The translations under genes were made by a program, and so were the position numbers. Under the pieces are notes generated by a model. It worked only from the letters and a program-made list of their open reading frames with translations, was not told where the DNA came from and did not search any database. A DNA stretch of 9,340 nucleotides, from NCBI GenBank assembly GCA_011372825.1, contig DSAK01000041.1:1-9340 (forward strand). Direction: 5' to 3'. How positions within the stretch are numbered: position 1 is the first letter of the stretch; every line of letters begins with the position of its first letter. Shown here in pieces: positions 5,950-9,340 of the stretch. This stretch comes from Campylobacterota bacterium (lineage in GTDB: Bacteria; Campylobacterota; Campylobacteria; Campylobacterales; Sulfurovaceae).

Positions 5950-7469
5950 ACTATATCCTTTGCAAGATTTATACCTAAAACTGCTTCGATATAGGCAGTT
6001 GGATCAAAAAAAGCGTTCGTTGCCAACTCGATAAAATTTGTTATAGGATGTGCAAAAAGCACCATGAGAGGTGCTATGCTCACTAGTAAAAAGATAGGAT
6101 AGAAGTGATGCAACGTAATTTCATATGAGATATCCGATCTCTCTTTGTTTGTGTCATAGAAAATCTGTGAGCCACTTTTTGCAAGCGAAATCACAACCAA
6201 CAAACTACTAATGAGTATCGCTGTAAACGCTACCCCCCACATACTATAGGTAATTGCACCTTGAAGTATCATCAGTTTGCCGATAAATCCAGAGAGTGGA
6301 GGGAGCCCTGCAACTGCTATACCAAAAGCAAAAAATAGTGACCCCAAAGAGATAATATATCTAAAATTAGGCCCCTTAGTGATAACTGCACCTATCGTCC
6401 CTCTTGAGTTTGCTATCATATCAGCAACCAAGAAGAATCCACCTGCTAAGAGTGTAGAGTGAACCATATAGTATAAAGCTCCATTGATTGAGCCTGTAGA
6501 GTTGATGCCTAAAGCTACAAGAAGTGTAGCAACAGAAACGAGCACAACATAGGCAACTTGTGTTCGTAAATCTTTTGCACTCATGACGCCAAATGTTCCC
6601 ATAATCAATGTTAAAATTCCTATCCAAAATACCCATGGAGTATAGTAAAATGCAAGTTCATTTGCATTTGTGCCAAAAAGTGTACCATGTACTCTGATGA
6701 TGCTATAGAGCCCAACTTTTGTCATGATGGCAAAAAGTGTAGCTACAGGAGCAGATGTTTTGGAATAGGCTGACGGAAGCCATAGATATAGAGGAAAAAA
6801 AGCTGCTTTTAGTCCAAAAACAACCAAAAGCAAAAGACCCGCTGATGCCACAAGAGAAACATCATTTGGTGACATTTGAGAAATCTTGAGGCTCAAATCT
6901 GCTATATTGAGTGTGCCAAATACCCCATACAAGATGCCTATACCAAATAAAAAGAGCGTTGAGCCTACAAGGTTGATAATTACATAGTGAAGTCCAGCTT
7001 TTGTTCTCCCTTTTCCTTGTCCGTGAAGCAAGAGGTTATAAGATGCAAGCAAAAGAATCTCAAAAAATACAAATAGATTGAAGATATCTCCCGTGAGAAA
7101 TGCTCCATTGATACCAAATATCTGTAACCAAAAGAGTGGATGGAAATTGGCTCCTACTACATCGTATTGTGCGCTGATACTGTACCAGAGTGCCCCAAGA
7201 GACAAGAGTGCCGTTGTGATTAGAAGGATAATTGAGAGCTTATCAAGTACGAGCACTATTCCAAAAGGAGCTTCCCAGTTGCCCAAAGTATAGACAAAAT
7301 AATCTTGAATGCTAAGCGCATAGAGTGCATATACCGTACTTGAAATGAGCATCACCATAAATAACATCGAGGCGATTCTTTTTTGACTCAAACTCGCCTT
7401 AGAGGCAAATAGTGTTACAATCGCTGCTAGTATAGGAATTAGTAGTGGCAATATAGTGGCTATATTCAT
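5946..7469 (-). CDS. mrpD: Mrp Na+/H+ antiporter subunit D, NuoM/N-like
   Basis: MrpD (MnhD/PhaD) is one of the two large subunits homologous to the proton-pumping NuoL/M/N proteins of complex I. At 507 residues it has normal length and about 14 hydrophobic helices. The key charged residues of the proton path are present: E137 in FFEILLLASYN, K221 in FGLKAAFFPLYLWLPSAY and K251 in IMTKVGLYS. These correspond closely to the functionally tested E137 and K219 of Bacillus MrpD, as far as remembered. A later YMVHSTLLAGGFF segment is also typical. The start overlaps the mrpC stop by 4 bases (ATGA) and is preceded by GAGGAGGAGA, a very strong ribosome-binding region. It works with the other Mrp subunits in the cytoplasmic membrane, probably exporting Na+ in exchange for H+. 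Confidence 0.95.
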   Translation of the reverse strand: MNIATILPLLIPILAAIVTLFASKASLSQKRIASMLFMVMLISSTVYALYALSIQDYFVYTLGNWEAPFGIVLVLDKLSIILLITTALLSLGALWYSISAQYDVVGANFHPLFWLQIFGINGAFLTGDIFNLFVFFEILLLASYNLLLHGQGKGRTKAGLHYVIINLVGSTLFLFGIGILYGVFGTLNIADLSLKISQMSPNDVSLVASAGLLLLVVFGLKAAFFPLYLWLPSAYSKTSAPVATLFAIMTKVGLYSIIRVHGTLFGTNANELAFYYTPWVFWIGILTLIMGTFGVMSAKDLRTQVAYVVLVSVATLLVALGINSTGSINGALYYMVHSTLLAGGFFLVADMIANSRGTIGAVITKGPNFRYIISLGSLFFAFGIAVAGLPPLSGFIGKLMILQGAITYSMWGVAFTAILISSLLVVISLAKSGSQIFYDTNKERSDISYEITLHHFYPIFLLVSIAPLMVLFAHPITNFIELATNAFFDPTAYIEAVLGINLAKDIV

Positions 7470-7801
7470 TTCTCCTCCTCTTCTAAGCAGTCTACATGGT
7501 CACTTTTGTACTCGCCATAGGCTTTTAGTGATAGTACTATAACAAATGCTGTCATCCCGAAGCTAATTACTATAGCTGTGAGGACTAGTGCTTGTGGGAT
7601 TGGGTCTGCATATTGAGTGATGCCATCTTGTATAATTGTTGCTTGATTTATAAAGAGTCTTCCAGTTGCAAACAAGAATAGATTTACTGCGTATGCCAAA
7701 AGTGTCAAACCAATCACAACAGGAAATGTACGCCCTTTGAGCGCCAAAAAGATCCCACCTGCTGTGAGTGTACCAACTATAATTGCTATTAAAATTTCCA
7801 T
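7466..7801 (-). CDS. mrpC: Mrp Na+/H+ antiporter subunit C, NuoK-like
   Basis: MrpC (MnhC/PhaC) is the homologue of complex I subunit NuoK. The 111-residue product has three membrane helices (about 3-20, 28-46 and 71-93). The family segments are GLTLLAYAVNLFLFATG (31-47) and DPIPQALVLTAIVISFG (66-82), the latter carrying the conserved DP-x-PQALVLTAIVI block. The C-terminus is short and acidic (EEEEK). The gene overlaps the mrpAB stop by one base (TAATG), with AAAAGGGG (complement of 7809-7816) 7 bases before the start. Its own stop overlaps mrpD. Confidence 0.94.
   Translation of the reverse strand: MEILIAIIVGTLTAGGIFLALKGRTFPVVIGLTLLAYAVNLFLFATGRLFINQATIIQDGITQYADPIPQALVLTAIVISFGMTAFVIVLSLKAYGEYKSDHVDCLEEEEK
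7471..7480 (-). promoter_or_regulatory. Strong ribosome-binding site of mrpD inside the mrpC tail
   Basis: On the minus strand GAGGAGGAGA ends two bases before... the ATG at 7469, with one A between. The same bases are the codons for the EEEEK C-terminus of MrpC, so the acidic tail and the mrpD translation signal share sequence. It decides the mrpD start and should give efficient coupled translation. Confidence 0.7.
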
Positions 7802-9340
7802 TAAATATCCCCTTTTGTATCGCTGATGTTGTGTGAATGGAGGCTAAGTTTGCCAAGTCGCACCAATATAGTCATCGTCGCACCAACAACAACCAAAAAA
7901 ACTCCAAGGTCAAATGCAATAGCACTGGCTATTTCAAAGTCCCCAACAATTGGCCAATGTAGGTGCGTAAAAGCTGAAGTTAAAAATGGATAACCAAGAA
8001 GCATCGAGGCAACACCTGTTAGAGTCGCTATCAGTAGTCCTATGGCTATGATGATTTGTGGGTCAAACTTGATCCTCTCTTTTGTCCAAGCGATACCGTT
8101 AGCTAAATATTGAACAATCAATGCAACACCAGCTATAAGTCCAGCGATAAAACCACCTCCTGGCATATTGTGACCACGCAAAAAGATATATACAGCAACC
8201 AAAAGCATTAGTGGCAACAGAAGTCTTGTAAGTGTTTGCATAATTTGTGGATGTTTGTCTGTGGACCATGCAAAGCCATTTTCATCTTTGGTTGGTGCAT
8301 AGAGTTTGAGGTTTTGCAACATCGCAAAAATTCCCAAAGCAGCAATAGCTAATACACTTATCTCACCTAGAGTATCAAAACCTCTAAAATCGACTAATAT
8401 TACATTGACTACATTGGTTCCACCACCACCACTTACAGCGTTTGCCAAAAAATAATCGCCAATGGTTGTATGCTCTCTACTAAGCATTCCAAGGGTTAGC
8501 AGCCCGATACCAATACCAGCTATTATAGATAGTGTTCCATCTGCAAAAAGCTTTTTGTTTGTAGATTCCCTAGGAGTTTTTTGCGGGAGATAATACAGCG
8601 CAAGCAATATAAGGATGATAGTAACAACTTCAACGCTTAGTTGAGTTAATGCCAAGTCAGGAGCTGAAAACTTGATAAAAATCAGTGCTACTATAAGACC
8701 AATTGCACTTAGTCCACCAAGTGAGATGAACCTTTTGTGGTGACCTAGGACTGTAAAGAGGGTAGTGGCTATCACTATGCCAACGATAATGATAGAGATC
8801 CAATCAACCTCTAGAAACGCTCTGCTGCCAATGAGTGTTTGATTGCCATAACCAAACCCTATGAGTCCAAAGCCAATTGAAACAACGATAAAGTAAAATA
8901 TCATATTTTGTAGTGAGCCTTTGTCAAATTTTTGGGTTACTATAAGGGCAAGTGCAAATACTTTATCTAGTATATAGTGATATGGAACTCTTGCGTCAAT
9001 ACGGTCAATATATTTGTCGTAAAACTTAAAGAGTCTCTCTCTTTTCAAATAGACAAAGATTCCACCAATAAAGGCTGCTAAACTCATCATCAAAGGTAGA
9101 TTAAAACCATGCCATATTGCAAGTGAATATTTGGGGAGTGTATCTTGAAGTGAACTAGTAACAGCAACAGCAAGGAGTGGTGCTACTGTAATAGCAGGGA
9201 TGATACCAACAACCAAGCATAAAACAACCAAGATATCAACAGGAATTTTCATAAACCGAGGAGGTTCATGTGGTGTTTTTGGTAAATCTTTTGTTTTGCC
9301 ATTAAAAAATACATCATGGATAAAGCGCAAAGAATACGCA
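7801..9340 (-). CDS. mrpAB: Mrp Na+/H+ antiporter fused subunits A and B, C-terminal part
   Basis: The frame stays open through the window edge, so about 512 C-terminal residues are seen and the NuoL-like N-terminal half lies outside. TTG 9328-9330 is inside the gene, not its start. Numbering from that codon, residues 30-165 are the last helices of the NuoL-like part. Residues 180-250 form the MbhD-like domain with SAPDLALTQLSVEV (D225, E234), and about 288-340 the MbhE-like part with GGGTNVVNVILVDFRGFDTLGE. After a linker (about 343-360) comes a complete MrpB domain: four helices with RGHNMPGGGFIAGL at 385-398 and FDLGVFLVVVGA near the end. MrpA and MrpB are separate in Bacillus and fused in many proteobacterial Mrp/Pha systems; here no stop separates them. 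MrpA is the other large ion-translocating subunit. This is the first operon gene visible; its promoter is not in the window. Confidence 0.93.
   Translation of the reverse strand, partial: AYSLRFIHDVFFNGKTKDLPKTPHEPPRFMKIPVDILVVLCLVVGIIPAITVAPLLAVAVTSSLQDTLPKYSLAIWHGFNLPLMMSLAAFIGGIFVYLKRERLFKFYDKYIDRIDARVPYHYILDKVFALALIVTQKFDKGSLQNMIFYFIVVSIGFGLIGFGYGNQTLIGSRAFLEVDWISIIIVGIVIATTLFTVLGHHKRFISLGGLSAIGLIVALIFIKFSAPDLALTQLSVEVVTIILILLALYYLPQKTPRESTNKKLFADGTLSIIAGIGIGLLTLGMLSREHTTIGDYFLANAVSGGGGTNVVNVILVDFRGFDTLGEISVLAIAALGIFAMLQNLKLYAPTKDENGFAWSTDKHPQIMQTLTRLLLPLMLLVAVYIFLRGHNMPGGGFIAGLIAGVALIVQYLANGIAWTKERIKFDPQIIIAIGLLIATLTGVASMLLGYPFLTSAFTHLHWPIVGDFEIASAIAFDLGVFLVVVGATMTILVRLGKLSLHSHNISDTKGDI

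Noticed and set aside
5477..6034. A 185-codon open frame on the plus strand antisense to mrpE and the end of mrpD
   Set aside because: It is a shadow of well-supported membrane-protein genes; it has no ribosome-binding site and no recognisable domain.
9328..9330. TTG as the start of a short MrpAB protein
   Set aside because: The frame remains open to the window edge and the residues before it continue the MrpA sequence, so this is an internal leucine codon of a gene cut by the window.

Overview
The window looks like chromosomal DNA of a Campylobacterota (epsilonproteobacterial) species. It is A+T-rich and tightly packed, with start and stop codons overlapping inside operons, and the -10 boxes sit in a TTTGATATAAT context. 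A cbpA-hspR pair and an Mrp antiporter operon fit the same group. The species cannot be named from this sequence alone, and nothing points to a mobile element, CRISPR array, rRNA or tRNA gene.

Layout. (1) Positions 1-358 hold a decayed single-domain rhodanese gene with in-frame stops and a frameshift. (2) Positions 367-1683 are a heat-shock unit: a promoter overlapped by a HAIR-like HspR operator, then cbpA (DnaJ-like co-chaperone without zinc finger) and hspR (MerR-family repressor). The obvious reading is a self-repressing chaperone operon. (3) Positions 1664-2101 (minus strand) encode a small lipoprotein whose 3' end overlaps hspR tail to tail. (4) Positions 2248-3611 carry a retropepsin-like 'zinc protease' family gene (RimB type) translationally coupled to rimK, the ATP-grasp ligase that adds glutamate to ribosomal protein S6. 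(5) Positions 3612-3778 are a short non-coding stretch between convergent genes, with weak hairpins only.

(6) Positions 9340 down to 3779 (minus strand) are one long operon: mrpAB (fused, its 5' part outside the window), mrpC, mrpD, mrpE, mrpF, mrpG and a co-directional MH-clan, M42-like metallopeptidase. Junctions are 1-, 4-, 4- and 7-base overlaps, a 10-base gap, then a 4-base overlap. The Mrp products form a multisubunit membrane Na+/H+ antiporter related to the membrane arm of complex I. The peptidase is a cytosolic passenger whose link to it is unknown.

No wholly new system is evident. The points most worth a second look are the HspR operator placed on the cbpA promoter, the rhodanese relic, the protease-rimK coupling and the peptidase attached to the Mrp operon.
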